In this document: piece after piece, positions 33,691-46,680 of the stretch
Layout: each line of letters starts with the position of its first letter
Numbering within the stretch: position 1 is the stretch's first letter
Assembly: GCA_013396525.1 (NCBI GenBank)
Contig: VWYX01000360.1
Span: forward strand, 252,585-316,584
Length of the DNA: 64,000 bases
Origin: Chaetorhynchus papuensis
Lineage: Eukaryota; Chordata; Aves; Passeriformes; Rhipiduridae
Reading direction: 5' to 3'
The notes under the pieces: generated by a model
The model's input: only the letters and a program-made list of their open reading frames with translations
Told to the model about the DNA's origin: nothing
Databases searched by the model: none
Translations under genes and position numbers: made by a program

Positions 33691-35505
33691 CACCAGCTGC
33701 TCATTTCATGCCCCACAGCATTTCTCGGGGACTAAGCCTGCTGCCTACGCTGCTGCCCTTTTTATTTCCCCCTGCATGCTTTTTTTTTTGTTCGGATTGG
33801 TGGAGGCCACGTTGCAGCAGCAGCAGCAGCTCACGGGGAATGTCTCATGCTCCCAACATCGTGGCACCCACCAAGTCAAAGCCTGGCTATTTGCTACTGT
33901 GGAGCTGGACCAGAACCTCACTGCTTAGGCTAATTAAAACCGGCAGTCAGACCTTGCCTTGACTCTTTCTTCCCTCCCTTCCTCCTTTTAAAAATATCTT
34001 TACACCACCTATAGGTTGACCAGTTTCCTGCTCTACCCTCCTCCTGCCACGGTACTTTGTTGCACGTGCTCAAACGTATTTTAGGTACGTATGTGCATTT
34101 GTACTTACTGTAAATCTCCACCTTTGTCGCTCTGTCTCCCCCTCTCTCCATCCTTCAGGGAGATGTGCTGCCCCTATACTCTTTCAGGCCTTTCCCCTAT
34201 ACACTGAGGGTCCAGTGCGCAGGAATGTTTCTTGGCTGCCCTTGAGTTGAATGATGATCCTGGAGGCTTGGAAAAGTCACAAAGCTCAATGCTCTCTGTC
34301 TCCCTGTGTCTCTCTTGTCTTCCCTTCTTAGTAGGGGTAACAGATGGCTGAGGCTTTCACCAACAGTCCCGAACACATTGTCACTCCCAACTGAAAGTGA
34401 AATATTCAGTGGCATTTAAATTAAATAGACTCTAATGCTTCAGTAATATTAATTACGGTTTCATTCATCCCTGGCCCAATAAATCAACACATAAAGATAG
34501 GATGATCCTGTGGCTGGCAGCAAAGCAGGGCTATTCTGCCCTTTGTAAGGTTATGCACACAAAGCCCCCATTCTTATAGGGACATGATGGCCCCCTCAAA
34601 CATCTGTGCTCAGCACCACTTGAGGAGAAGCCAAAGTGGTAACATTTAAACTTTTCTTGTCCAATTTGTCCACGCAACAGGGCTCAATTCAACAAGAACT
34701 CGCAAGTTAAAATTATAAAACCCGTGTTAAGTGGGCGAAAACTTTTCAGAGTTTCGGTCAGGGGGTCCAGATTTATTCTGGCAGCTCCAGGAAGCCAAGG
34801 GCAGGGCATCCATTCTCACTGCTGAATTTGTTACCCCAGCTTCAACCTTTAAAAGAGGGGGTTCGGGGTGGAGAAGGCTGGAAGGGTTTGAAAACCTCAT
34901 GGTGCTAAGCTAAATTTCAAGATTTGGGGAGGCCCTGGGCAACAATTTTTCACACAAATTTTTTTTTTGTGTGAATACCACCGGGGAAATAGGCTCTGTG
35001 CTTCACCAACAACAGGTTTTCCCCCCTCACCGCTATACATATGTAAAAGGAGGCTAATAAAACGGTTGAAGAAAAGATCGCTGCTAGTAAATCTTCTGGA
35101 AACAAAACCCTCCACTTGTGATGCTTCAAAGCTGCCCAGAGCTACCAGTTTACCCCAAAAGTCCCAACTCAGGGCTGCTGATTGGAAAATAAAAAGCCCT
35201 GTGCATAAAAACTTCACTCCAATTGTTATGCAGCGAATGTGACGTTTACATACAGCGGCTTTACTTGACCAAATGACTCCCAAGTACACAAATGAAGAGC
35301 TTGTCACCTATAGCTTGTCTCCTTTGGACAGGTCCAGCTAGAGCAGGTTTACAATGAAAATAAGTATATTATAATAACAAAGCAATGCCGTATCTTGTAA
35401 GAGCATCACAGAACGCCGAAGCAGCTGAAAAAAAGTAAATGAGACGGGAATTTTAAAAAAGCCTCAGGGGGAAGGTATAAGTGAGCAGCAGCCCTTCTGG
35501 GAGGC
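33691..35505. other. non-coding, unassigned
   Basis: A short CAG trinucleotide repeat (about 33814-33831) and T runs occur. No coding exon or transposon recognised. The stretch 34930-35280 is AT-rich with a T run at 34960-34969. Confidence 0.4.
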
Positions 35506-35665
35506 AGGACGGAGAGCAGCCCCTGTGCGGCGCGGTGCCGGCGCTGATGCCGAGGAGGGCTGAGAGCAGCGGTGCGGAGCCGGCTCCCGCAGGTAGCGCG
35601 CACCGGAGCGCCGCTCCTCCGCCGAGCCAGCGCCTCTGGGGACGAGCCACCGGAGTGCCCGAGAG
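35506..35665. promoter_or_regulatory. small CpG island
   Basis: About 150 bases with many CpG (GGCGCGGTGCCGGCGC, TAGCGCGCACCGGAGCG) stand out from AT-rich flanks. It could be a minor promoter or methylation-free enhancer. No coding content recognised. Confidence 0.45.
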
Positions 35666-36041
35666 CCGACCTGTACTTAAGCGCTTAACAAAGGGATTTT
35701 CAGAGCCAGCTCCTTAAGCAGAAAACTATTTAAACGACCCCTGGGACTAAATGCTGAGGAGCTTACCCTAAATTCTCGCAGGTGGAGGTTTCCACTAATC
35801 CTGCTGGCCTGCATCATGCCTCTTGTGGTTCCTGCTGAGCCATTAACACCAGTGCTGTGCAGTGCAGGTATTTCTGTCCAGGTGTTTGACCGATGGTATC
35901 TGCCACTGTCAGCCTGGGCTGATCCCACTTAAACCCCATTAGCTGCTTGGATAATCCCTCCCTGCCGTTTATGTCTATCTGTTTGAGACATTTTTGTGAG
36001 CTTTTTCTAGGTGTCCCAAAAATGATGGTGTTTTATAAAGG

Positions 36042-36178
36042 TGGTGCCTTAGGTTTTAACTTTTATATTTTTCAAATCCTGTACTGCCCAGTGTGTAACT
36101 CTGAAGTTTCTTGTGGCCTGTTAATCTCTGCTCTCTTGTACTGGGCAGACACAACAAAGCCTCTCCGGGCCTGCTCTC
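36042..36178 (+). mobile_element. probable LTR 5' part running into gap
   Basis: The sequence beginning TGGTGCCTTAGGTTTTAACT and continuing with TATATTTTTCAAATCCTG and GGGCAGACACAACAAAGC resembles an endogenous-retrovirus LTR I associate with songbird genomes. The element runs directly into the assembly gap, so its 3' end is unseen. Family assignment is from memory. Confidence 0.45.
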
Positions 36179-36418
36179 NNNNNNNNNNNNNNNNNNNNNN
36201 NNNNNNNNNNNNNNNNNNNNNNNNNNNNNNNNNNNNNNNNNNNNNNNNNNNNNNNNNNNNNNNNNNNNNNNNNNNNNNNNNNNNNNNNNNNNNNNNNNNN
36301 NNNNNNNNNNNNNNNNNNNNNNNNNNNNNNNNNNNNNNNNNNNNNNNNNNNNNNNNNNNNNNNNNNNNNNNNNNNNNNNNNNNNNNNNNNNNNNNNNNNN
36401 NNNNNNNNNNNNNNNNNN
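36179..36418. other. assembly gap (240 N)
   Basis: Run of N. Any open frame drawn across it is meaningless. The left flank is probable LTR, so the missing sequence is likely repetitive. Confidence 1.
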
Positions 36419-39117
36419 CACCTTTATTCCCTTTACTCCTGTCTAGTCTCTGGTTTTAGGTGGCCTCTTAAGGCATCAAAGGCACTTTCTGATGATACTT
36501 TTCTGTAGCCAATGTCCAGCCCAGCACATGGGCACCAGCACAGTCAGGCTCATCTAGTTTTGGAGCAGTGCTTCAGGCTGCTGGGCAGCTGGCACCAGGC
36601 TGCCCATTGACTGGGGTGTGCCTGCACAGCTTTGGCGTGTCAGTGGTTTCCACCTAAAAGTTCAGAACATTGCTGTGTTTGCTTCAGGGGTGTTTTCTCC
36701 CTGTTCTTTTTCATGGCCAAAAAAAAAGCTGTGTCTCTGGGCTGGCAGACTGAGCAGGCACCGTCCCCTCACTGCTCTTTATTTGTGTTACCCAGAGCAG
36801 GTTGCGAAGCACATAAGAGAGGGATTGATGCCCAGCAGTCTCCCGTGGGTGGCTTTCAGCAGAAGTTATCTGTGAAATGGTGCAGGGCTTGGAGGGGCTG
36901 AGGGTGGTGATGGGATGTGCCAACAGCCTCGTGTTTGCCTTTCCAAAGCAGCGCCCACAGAGCCTGGCCTGGCTGCACGGGTGGGGATGAGCTCCCAGCA
37001 GGGAACATCCTCCCAACACAAGCGCAGATACAAGACCCTCTGCAAGGACTTCTTGAAATAGGAAGGATAGGAAAGAGAGCCCACCCAGGCTTCCTCCCTA
37101 CTGCTTTGCTGTCTCGCAATTTTTAGCCTTTGCGTCTATTGCAGCACAGTCAGGTGTCCCCTGTGTTCAAAGCACAGGCCTGGGGATGCCTCAAGGGAGG
37201 CAGAAGCCTCTTTTGCGTGAGGAAGAAGTCTGACACTGAAGATGGGTGCCCGTGGGCCACTGATGGCCCCTGCCTTGACTCCAAGAGAGATCACAAAACA
37301 GGGTCCTGGCGGCGAGGCTGGCACCGAGCGAGAGGCAGAACAAGAACAGGGCTGCAGGCAAGCAGCCAGAGGCCCCACAGCTGGAAAGAAAGACGGGAAG
37401 GGGCTCTGCCACAGGGAGTGGGGGGCCTGGGGAAGCCTGTCAGGGAGCAGCAGCTGCTGCTGCACCCCAGGGCACGGCTCGTCCTCTCCCGGCTGTGCTG
37501 TCGCTGCCTCCACCAGCCTGCCTCTCCAGGCGACCGCCTGAAGCTGGCCCCGGGAGCCGGGCTGGCAGGGAGCTGCTCGGCTCCTGAATGCTCCAGCTGG
37601 CTCCAGGGCCGTTGCAGCAGCTGAATGAGGAGGACGCACTCCCTGGCATGTCCTAGTTCCCATCAGCTGGCCCGGGCAGACCGGCCGCCCGTTAAACACA
37701 GACAAGGGCAGCACGTGTTTCTCCAGCCCGTCCTTACCCGAGCCGGGCTCGTTCAGGATCACGAGAGAAAAAACTGGGGCAGGAGCTGCCTGAGACCCGT
37801 GGTGTGCTGCTGGGCTGGAGGTGGCGGGGCAGAGGGAACGTGTGGGGCAGGGGCTGCTGTGCTGGGGAACCAAAGGACACTGCATAGGGTTTGGAAGGCA
37901 AATATGCATCCAAAGGTAACTTGTTTTGATTTATCCATTCAAAATTGTCGAAGGTTACCTCAAATGAGTCTCTTTTCACTTCTAGTTTTGAAAAAAAAAA
38001 TATTTAAAGTATCAGGACTCAAAAATTTAGGTGTGGTTATGCAAACCAACATTTTGTCCTACCCTTACTGGAAGAGGGTTTGAGATGCTTGAAACTGCTT
38101 TTTACCAGTGCTGCTGTCCTGGTGAAGGGTCTTCAAAGCCATGAGTACTGGGAGCTACATCAGTAACCAGTGGAGGGGTTTGCTGTCTAGGCCACGTGTA
38201 AATATATTACAAACCCCTAATCCCTTCATTTAGACTACATTTCATTTGGAAATACTTCTCCATGGCCTGCTCTGCAGTCAAGGAGTTAGTCCTTGAGGAC
38301 TTCAGTCTTTGGCCTGGATGACACCTCCTCCTCATGCATTTATGAACTTCAGGAAACATCTGAATGAATAATGTTGCTAAATCCCAGACCAAAGTTGCTG
38401 AAGTCCCCTAGCTTTAATCAAGGAAGCATTGCTCACTGCTTGTAGATGAGATGGAAGACACAAAGTTCACCATCCTCTCCCCAAGAGGAGGTCAGCAGAG
38501 GTTTTTCAGTAACACAGAAAGTATTACATCAGCCTGCAGGCTGGGGACATTGGGGACCATCACCAAAAGTACAACATGACAGGTTAAACCTTGACTGTTT
38601 TGGTGCTCAGACATAAACCTTACACAACCCGTTATGAGCTGACAGAAGAGTAAGTTGAAAAACAATTTTTATATGGCAGAGATTAGCAGGGAACATTTCA
38701 CTGAATTTATCTCAAGGTATAATTTGTTAACATCTTTTTCTTCCTTGCTCAAAACATTCCCTGGTAGTTATTTTTAGTAATGGCATATATATGTTTCCTA
38801 GTGAGGCACTTTGCATTTAATAGTAATAAGAAATAACATTATCTACTTTTTATGATTGAAGATTAAGGAGTCTATTCTAATAGCTTCGGTTGTCAACACA
38901 AGGTCCTCTGGTACTATGTTTCTTAGCTTCCCTGTTGTAAAAGAACATGTCCATGTAGATATTATTAATTTATCATTGCACAAAACAAAGTTTATGAACG
39001 CTTAATATTTAATGTGCTGTGAATTTAATAATAAAAAATTAAGACTCCACCTTACATCATTTTTTAACTACCTGATTTTTATTCTTCTCATTAGCTCTTT
39101 ATGGCTCTATTCTGAGA
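36419..39117. other. non-coding, unassigned
   Basis: The stretch 37130-37900 is GC-richer and gives open frames of 164 residues (plus) and 257 residues (minus). Neither shows a domain, and their Cys/Pro/Ser-rich composition suggests chance. The stretch 38640-39110 is AT-rich and unique-looking, a possible CNE. Confidence 0.4.
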
Positions 39118-39144
39118 TTTTAAACCCCTTACTCGGGTTTAAAA
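39118..39144. repeat. perfect 10-bp inverted repeat
   Basis: TTTTAAACCC (39118-39127) and GGGTTTAAAA (39135-39144) are exactly complementary around a 7-base loop. Its form resembles an intrinsic hairpin or a palindromic binding site, in AT-rich unique sequence. Confidence 0.8.
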
Positions 39145-39724
39145 GCATTTAGTTGTGTATGCTGAAATGTAAATACTTAATCTCTAGCCTAGCTGAATGC
39201 AAGGACAACACCATGATGGTATTAAGCACCATGACATTTCACCCATATGTGGAACCTAGGCCTATAAATACAAAGCTGTACTGAATTCAGCCTGAGCCAC
39301 CCCAGGTTACATGAGCTGAAGGCCTGGGTCCTCTTGCCTGCTCACTACAACACACAAGCTGCCCTTTCCAAAATCTCTGTCGCTTTGGCATTGATACTTT
39401 GCCTGGCAAAAGGGGAGGCACCTGTTGCAGCTTCTCCACGGGCCTATACTACTTCTGTCTGTCTGAGCAGCTTCTTGCATAAGCATGACTAAAAAAAGAA
39501 AAAGTTTTCTATTGCAAAAGACTAACAGACCTTATTTCTTCTTTTGGCTTCAGCCTTCTTCTGCACAACCTGGCAGATCTTGTCATTATCTGGAAATGCT
39601 CAGAATAAACAAAACTGCTCGAGGTCTTAAACTGGGGAAAGCATCTTTTGATGCATCAACACTACAGGTTCCAGCCCCAGCTGAGGGTCTGGCTCTGCTG
39701 TGTCTCAACGCTCATATGCACACA
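39145..39724. other. non-coding, unassigned
   Basis: No gene recognised. A short A-rich tract lies at 39490-39500. Confidence 0.4.
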
Positions 39725-40359
39725 TGTCTTGAGGTGACTTTATGATGTGCATCCCCTATCTCTGCTCTATGCCCAGAAATTAATTTTGTGCTTTTTCTGT
39801 GCCTTTAAACTGAGCTTGAGGGGGGGAGAGAAAAAAACCCAAGTGAACATTTCAAAGCAGTTGTTCAAGGACACAGACACACACTGCTCTGCATTCTGCT
39901 CCTGCTGTGGTAGCAAGCGTGGAGGAAGCACCCTGCTTGCTTTTCAGCCAGCCCTCGGCTCCTTTTCTCCAGAGGGAGACAGAGAGTTGAACTTTGTTTT
40001 CCTGGGACTTTGTTTTTTTCCCTTCTTCTCTTCTGGACTGTTTCAACATCAGAACACATTGGGAGAATTTTCCATCGAGGCCCTGGAGGTGGGCCCACAC
40101 TGACCCAGATCCGAGGAGGAGGAGAGAGACCACACCTACAGAAGGACTCTGAAATCTTCCCAGGTTTTTCTCCACAGAGAGAGGTCTTATTATTTAGCAT
40201 TGTTATCCTTTCCCATGTGTTTGTTAAATAAATAGGTTTTATCTCTTTCCCTTTCCTCCGAGGAAAACGTCTTTTTTCCCGAACCTGGTGGGGGAGGGGT
40301 GGTTGGAACCTGCTTTCTATCAGAGGATATTTTCCTCCAAATTTGTCCAAACCAGCACA
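39725..40359 (+). mobile_element. ERVL-like LTR (probably solo)
   Basis: Starts TGTCTTGAGGTGACTTTATG and ends AAACCAGCACA, a TG...CA LTR shape about 635 bases long. Inside are a late AATAAATAGG polyadenylation motif (about 40226) and the CGAACCTGGTGGGGGAGGGG block, both of which I remember from a songbird ERVL-type LTR. No retroviral gene follows, so it looks solo. A clean target duplication is not resolved: ATATG lies at 39714-39718 and 40360-40364, but six extra bases intervene on the left. The same 5' end recurs at 54432. Confidence 0.65.
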
Positions 40360-40364
40360 ATATG

Positions 40365-41943
40365 GTATTTGATTTTGTTCCTACAGCATGGTGCATCCTA
40401 GATTTCAAGTACTGGATATGATTCATCCTCATTTCTTTTTTTTACATTTTTATTATCTAGCCTAGCTGTTGAGGGTTTAGTAGGAAGAATAATTAATGTT
40501 TGGTTGGTAATCTGAATCCCAACAGCTCATCCCAGACAATGTTTCTTGACAGCAAATCCTGCACCGCAGAGATTAAGGAACACATTTTCAAATGTCAGAA
40601 GATGAGGGCTGCATGCAGAAACACAGCCACGTTCGCCAGCACACCCTGTCCTCTCTGCCCTGTGTCCCTAACACTCCCATCACACCATTCCTGAGCCACA
40701 GCCCCGGTTTGACGTGATGGCATCCAGCGTTCCCGTGTTTAGGAATGCGTTTTACCAGACACGCATTTAACTGGGCACTTGTGTATGCAATTATCTGACC
40801 TGCACGCCCAACGTGCCTGTGCCTCATAGGGTTGCACGTTCTGCAATCCAAAGCAGCCGAGAGTTTGAGTGCCTGCAACAAAAATAGAGGGGAAGCCTTC
40901 ATTTTTAAAAAATCTGTCAGCAATTTAACTTTTTTTTTTCTGAATGAGACAGAAAGCAAATGTTCTCCTGTGAAAGATAAATGACAATCAGAGCTGGAAT
41001 ATTAATATGCCTGGGTATGGGAAACAAGCAGGATGAGCCAGAAGGGAAGCAAACATTGCAGTTTGAGCCTTGCTGGGTGATAATCCCGAGTGGAAATCCA
41101 CTGTCAGGGCTGCTTCTTCAGAGAGAAGGGTACAATAGGGAGAGGAGAAAGGGCGCTATCCATAAAGAAGATATTTTTAAAAACCACTAGGAGAAGATTT
41201 GGAGCAGAAAAAAACAGGTTTGTTTTTTTGAAACGGAGGGTGAAAAAAAGGGAAACCGGGACTGATGACTATTCCTTGTCACCAGGCCCCCTTCAGAAGG
41301 ACAGACAGAAGGAAGGCTCACAACTGCCATTGACAGCTTGACTTGACACCCAGAGAGCATCAGCAGGTGACGTTCAGGGCCCTCTTTGCTTTGGCTGCCT
41401 TTGCTGGTGGGACAGCATCCCCTGGGCCACTGCACTGCCTCTTCCTGCGGGGAGGATGAGACCTGCCTGAGCTTGACCTTAGAGGAACCTGCACAGAACC
41501 TGCAGACATTTTACTCAAGAGGAGATGAAGAATTTATATGTCTGTATTTTATGAGAGAAGACTTCATGGAGTGCACTGGTACTCCCCTGAACTAAAAAAA
41601 AAAAAGGTCATTAATTTAACCACTACTGGAAGATGAGACAGTGCTCATCAGGGAGTTATTTGGCATTAATGGCCAAAGTATCCCAATAGGTTGTTTCATG
41701 GTATTAAAACTGTGATTGCTGGAGAAAATGTGAAAAAAGGTCGTCTCCTTACTAGTCAGAGTAATTTCTAGCTATTTCTCTGGAAATGACAGGTGTGGAT
41801 ATCCTCCAGACACCACACTAAGTACTGTGGGTGGAATGGGAGTGTGCTGCTGGAAGGGTGCAAGGTTGGGCATCCCTCTGCCTGCCCCCTCCTGCCAGGC
41901 CCAGGGGTACCTCGCTCCTCCCAAGGTTCAAGAGCCATCAGAG
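40365..41943. other. non-coding, unassigned
   Basis: No exon or repeat family recognised. Short T and A runs occur at 40434-40443, 40931-40940 and 41594-41605. Confidence 0.4.
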
Positions 41944-41949
41944 GAAGAT

Positions 41950-42318
41950 TGTAGATGCTGAAAGGGCTTTAGCAGTGAATTTCTTCAGCTCTCTAGCATT
42001 TTGGGAGAACCCCGTCCTTCCCATGCAAGATAACCAAAACAAAGTTAGTAGTTTATCAAATATCCACACCTGTGACTTGTTTTTGCTGGATTGTGGCTTC
42101 AACTGGAAAACCACTTGGGAACGGATGTGTTAGAGTTGGGCCAATCCCCTTGAGGGGTGGATGGCCAGAGAACCAATTACTTTATGCCATTTAATTCACT
42201 TTTTGTGAACTAACATATAAAAACCTCGGGGAAAAAGCCATTAAACCGGCCTTGCTGCCATTTCTACTGACCTGGACTCCGTGTGGTTTTTCTACGCGTC
42301 CGCGTTACGACAGCGACA
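41950..42318 (+). mobile_element. solo LTR, ERVK-like family 1, copy 1
   Basis: A 369-base element starts TGTAGATGCTG and ends CAGCGACA. It is flanked by a perfect 6-bp target duplication GAAGAT (41944-41949 and 42319-42324). Promoter TATAAAAA lies at 42216-42223 and polyadenylation signal ATTAAA at 42240-42245, the usual U3-R order. No primer-binding site or gag follows, because the target duplication is next, so this is a solo LTR left by recombination. A 6-bp duplication is typical of class II (ERVK-type) integrases. Three relatives are in this window. Confidence 0.9.
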
Positions 42319-42324
42319 GAAGAT

Positions 42325-44291
42325 GACTGCAGGGAGTGAGCAAACACAGTGGGAAGGAAGGACTGTAGTCACCTGGTGCATCACAAGCTGTCTGTCGCCA
42401 CATCACACCGCAGCTCCCCTCTTCCACTCCTCACCGCTACCCTGAGAAGCTCGTGTTCAGTCTCTCCACGAAAGTGTCCTCACAGGTCAGAGCTGGTGTG
42501 AAAAGGGGTTTTCCTCTCGCAGTCTGCCTGCTGCAAAAGAAAACGACTCGGTCCCTCCCTTCCCCTTTCAGGACAATCCTTCATAAAGCTTGTTGCTGAC
42601 CTGGTTGTAATAGGTGACTTTCAGCACAGCACCCAGGGGACAGAGCTGTAAAATGCCACCAAATAAAAACCTCCAAGAGCCTGAACAGCCTCCACCAAAT
42701 AAGAATGATGGCACCTTGCCTTTTTTTTTAGAAGGGGTATCACTTCCTCGAGTAAATGAAAGTAACAGGATTCTCTTTTTATTTTCACGCTCCTGCAGCT
42801 CTTGGAGTCTATTTCTGTTGCAGTCAATGACTGTTCTGCCTGCAGCATGGAGTGACACTTGGCTGCAGAGCCTTCTACACCCACCAAGGCTCAGACTGTG
42901 CTTTATCAGCCAGGCTCGTTGGCTCTGACTGTGGCCAACTCTCCCTCAAACTCAGGCTTGTCTCACTTGATGATTTATTGTTTCATAGTTCTGCGCAAAC
43001 AAATTTGTTTCTAATCCCCCTCTCAGGCAATAAACATTTTACAGACACAAAACCCACACAAAAGTGTATTATAGGGACTAAGGACTGCTTGGTGTCCTAA
43101 GCAAGAGACTGCTCCTTGAAGATCTCATGATCCAAGTGCTGCCATATGAAATTTGGGAATACACGTGTATAACTGTTTTCTACAAGAGTCTTTTGGGACT
43201 CAGGCTGGATCCTTTAATTGCAAGGCTGGTGAGAGCTGCTTTGCCATTTGCAGAGGGTTTGTATAATGAATGTACATATTTAGTGAGAGGTGATGAACCC
43301 TTCTTCACCTCCCATCCAATGAAGCATTAGCACCACCAGTTGGTCACCAGCCCTGAATAACACCCAGTCCCAGCTGCAATAATAGCACAAGAACTTTGTT
43401 CAGGTTCTCAAGAGCAACATGTTGTGCCATCCAGATGTATTGTTTAGTTGGCCTGAAGCTGAGGCAAGTCATGTTAAAATTGCAGCAGTGCATTTTTTCT
43501 GGGTTTGTTGATTGTACCTTATCTGTTCCAGCTTGAAATTTAAAGCTCACTAATGAGGGAATCAGAAAACTATAATGAGGAGCTCAGCTAAATCCCAGAT
43601 CACTCAGCACAATCATATTTTTCAGTTCACTGGTGAAAGGCTCAGGAGGATCCAGAGAAAACACTGTTAGCGTTTTGGACTCCTTGAGCATCCTGATCCA
43701 AAGATGTACTAATCTGCAGAGGGAAGTGGGGCAGACCTGGGCGTTGATTTTCAGTTCTTAGGTCAGTAAACTGGCTTGCCAAGCTGTTTCTGCCTGGCAT
43801 ACAGCTAGACTGCCATGGGCATGCATAAAGTCGATTCATAGACACATCTGCAATGATGGCCACACCTTCAAAGAGAGGTGTGAACCCCTGGTTACTTGGA
43901 GGGTGTATCCACTCTTCTTTGCTGTTAGAGTTTGCATGAACTGCAAATATTTTCCATTTTCCTGGTTCTCTGCCTTCCTCTTCCTTCGTGTTTGCTCATA
44001 AAGAGTGTACAGGAATTTTGCAACACTAGCAGAGATTTCAAATTTTATTCCTACTTCTTCTAAGGCCCCTGGCACCACCCCGGGATTCAGCAGGAACATG
44101 AACTACTTTTGTACCTGCTTTACAGGTCTTTTCTGTGGTGAGAGTGATCTAAAAATGTCTCGATGCAAAAGGGAATCACTATGTCTGGACTATTTCAACC
44201 ATCACTTCATGAGTATCTGAGATGGAGAAAGGGCTCTATCCAAGCCAGCGCTCTGCAGGGGATAACACCTCCAGAGAGAGGAAGCAGTTTG
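42325..44291. other. non-coding, unassigned
   Basis: No coding exon or further repeat recognised between the two LTRs. Frames are short with no domain. Confidence 0.4.
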
Positions 44292-44297
44292 TCAGCC

Positions 44298-44668
44298 TGT
44301 CGCTGTTGCAACACGGACCTGTAGAAGAACCACATGAAGTCCAGGCTCAGGTATCAATGGCAGCAAGCACTTTAATGGCTTTTTTCCCGAGGTTTTTATA
44401 TGTTAGTTCACAAAAAGTGAGTTAAATGGCATAAAGTAATTGGTTCTCTGGCCATCCACCCCTAGAGGGGGTTGGCCCAACTCTAACACATCCGTTCCCA
44501 AGTGGTTTTCTAGTTGAAGCCATAACAATCTGGCAAAAACAAGTTGCAGGTGTGGATATTTACAAACTAGTAACTTTGTTTTAGTTAGCTTGCATGGGAA
44601 AGACAGAGTTCTCACAAAACGCTAGAGAGCTGAAGAAATTCACTGCTGAAGCCCTTTCAGCATCTACA
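44298..44668 (-). mobile_element. solo LTR, ERVK-like family 1, copy 2
   Basis: Minus-strand copy: on the plus strand it reads TGTCGCTGTTGCAAC... to ...AGCATCTACA, 371 bases. A perfect 6-bp target duplication TCAGCC flanks it (44292-44297 and 44669-44674). TATAAAAA and ATTAAA are in the same relative places; the ATTAAA signal is altered here (TTTAATGG on the plus strand gives CCATTAAA on the minus). Independent insertion, since its target duplication differs from every other copy. Confidence 0.9.
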
Positions 44669-44674
44669 TCAGCC

Positions 44675-46674
44675 AAGTGCTGGGGATAAACTGTATGATC
44701 TGCTCCTTTACAGAAATGTTAGCCACTACACCTAATAAAGTGATTACAGACACCCTCCCCAAATTCTAGCATTAATATCTGGCCCATGGCACCAGTTTGA
44801 TTAGTATATGTTGGTGCTTTACTGCCTCTCATCCTGCTCCCTTCACATCACATCCTTGCTGTCCTCCCTGCATGGGATGGCATCTGACAGTGGCACCCGA
44901 GGCTGTTAAAGCTAATTCACTGTGGCAGGATTGTCATTCTCAGAACCAGCATGTCCAACAAAAGGCAATGCCCTAGACATTTTGAGTTTGCGAGTATTTT
45001 TTAATTAATCTGGCTTATAGGTAGGTGCAGGGGTGTCAGTGATGGCTGTGGCCTCCCCAGCTCATCTCGTACAAGCACAGAGCAAGGGGCAGACTTTGCC
45101 AAGCAGTTTTGCCCTCCAGAGCCTGCTATCATGAGTCACTGGTGAGATACAGACACGGAGCCTGGTCCTTCACCATCCCTCTTCAAGCCTGAAGGACCAA
45201 GGCCTTGATAGGCAAGACAGGTGAGAGAAGGGAAAAAGGTCTTGGACCTCACTTCTTCCCACTGGCAAAGTTCTGATATTCTTTGTGGCACTCCTGCTTT
45301 ATGAAACACTCTCCTGGTTTACTCATGATAGACTTGCAAAAATAAACATAATAAAAATATTTTTGCTTCCTCTTTACTTTCACGTTTGCCTCTTCCTTCA
45401 TCAAATGGAACTTCAGTTTGAGGATATTCCCACAAAAACATATTTAAAGGTTGAATACAATACAAATACAATAATATATGATGTTGTCTAAGACACTGTC
45501 AGGGGTTAAAAATGTAGAGTGGAATATGACAGATCTCAGCACGATTTTGTCTTGCTGCTGGCACATGGCGCTTACAGAGCCAGGAGCTTGGCTCCTTTGA
45601 CTAACAGCAGAACTCCTCACCTGAACAAGCATTTGTGGTGCTCAAGCCCTGCCTTCGCAGGGTTGGAGGGGTTGTGTAAAGATTTTTTTTTTCCTTTCAA
45701 GAGGTTATTAAAATTGAAAAATTATGCAGCCCATTGCTTGGTCATTTCTCACAGGCTCTCTGGTGCTCAGAGAGCGTATCAGCTTTGTACCCTGGTTCTC
45801 TCAGGCTCTCTGAAGAGGCTGGGCAATCTTCGGTGCCACACAGCACTCAGAAGTGGCACTTAGACTGTAAATATTATATGCTGCTGTAAGAACATTTGAA
45901 TGGTAATACTCAAGCAATTACTTTCCTTTCAAGATCATTAAACACAAATCTGACTTGTATTTTAATAGGACTGCCAATGTATTTAATGGGGGGCAGTAAA
46001 GGGTAGTTTTTTTCTAATGGATGAATGTTTATATTATTATCCACTCTGAGAGACCACATTAGGAGGAGCCTGTATAACACTCATGTGTTTTGCCTCAGTC
46101 CTTTCCTCACAGTATTCAATTTTTTCTCAGTTCTGCATCTTACAGCACGATGGCAAAACTGCACCTACAATAAATTCCACCAGCACATTTTAATTATGAA
46201 ACAAAAAAAAGACCAAACACAGTCATGCTGAAAAGAACTTGCAATTGGCATTTCCATCACGTTTGTTAAAACTGCAGAGAAAGGCAGTGCTTGGCAGGTT
46301 GACAGCTTTGGCCAGTGACCCCTGCTCTGCAGCCACAGGACAGGCACTGTAAGACTGGGCAAGACCAGCTTCTCCATGGCACCTTGCAAACACGTCTGGG
46401 GACTGCTTGGGCCAGTAGGTGTTTGTCTCTACATCCCTTCCCACCTGTGCCTGGGCTGCTCAGAAGAGAGGACAGCAGTGTGGGACGTGGGTGGCTGGGT
46501 CTGCTCTGCCACAACACAGACACACTCACCATCACCGCCTTCACCACAGGGACCTGCTGGCTGGAGAGCAAAGCAGCTCCCTGGTGTCTTATCAACTTTG
46601 TGAGCAATTTGGACAAATTTGTTCCTGACTACTTATTTCATGCTGTTTCAACACCTGCATCATCTTCCCATGGA
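44675..46674. other. non-coding, unassigned
   Basis: Between two same-strand solo LTRs. It holds no gag, pol or env remnant that I can see, so it is not proviral interior. No gene recognised. Confidence 0.45.
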
Positions 46675-46680
46675 GAAGTT

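Noticed and set aside
37130..37909. overlapping frames of 164 (plus) and 257 (minus) residues as exons
   Set aside because: Both are open together in GC-moderate sequence, with Cys/Pro/Ser-rich composition and no motif.
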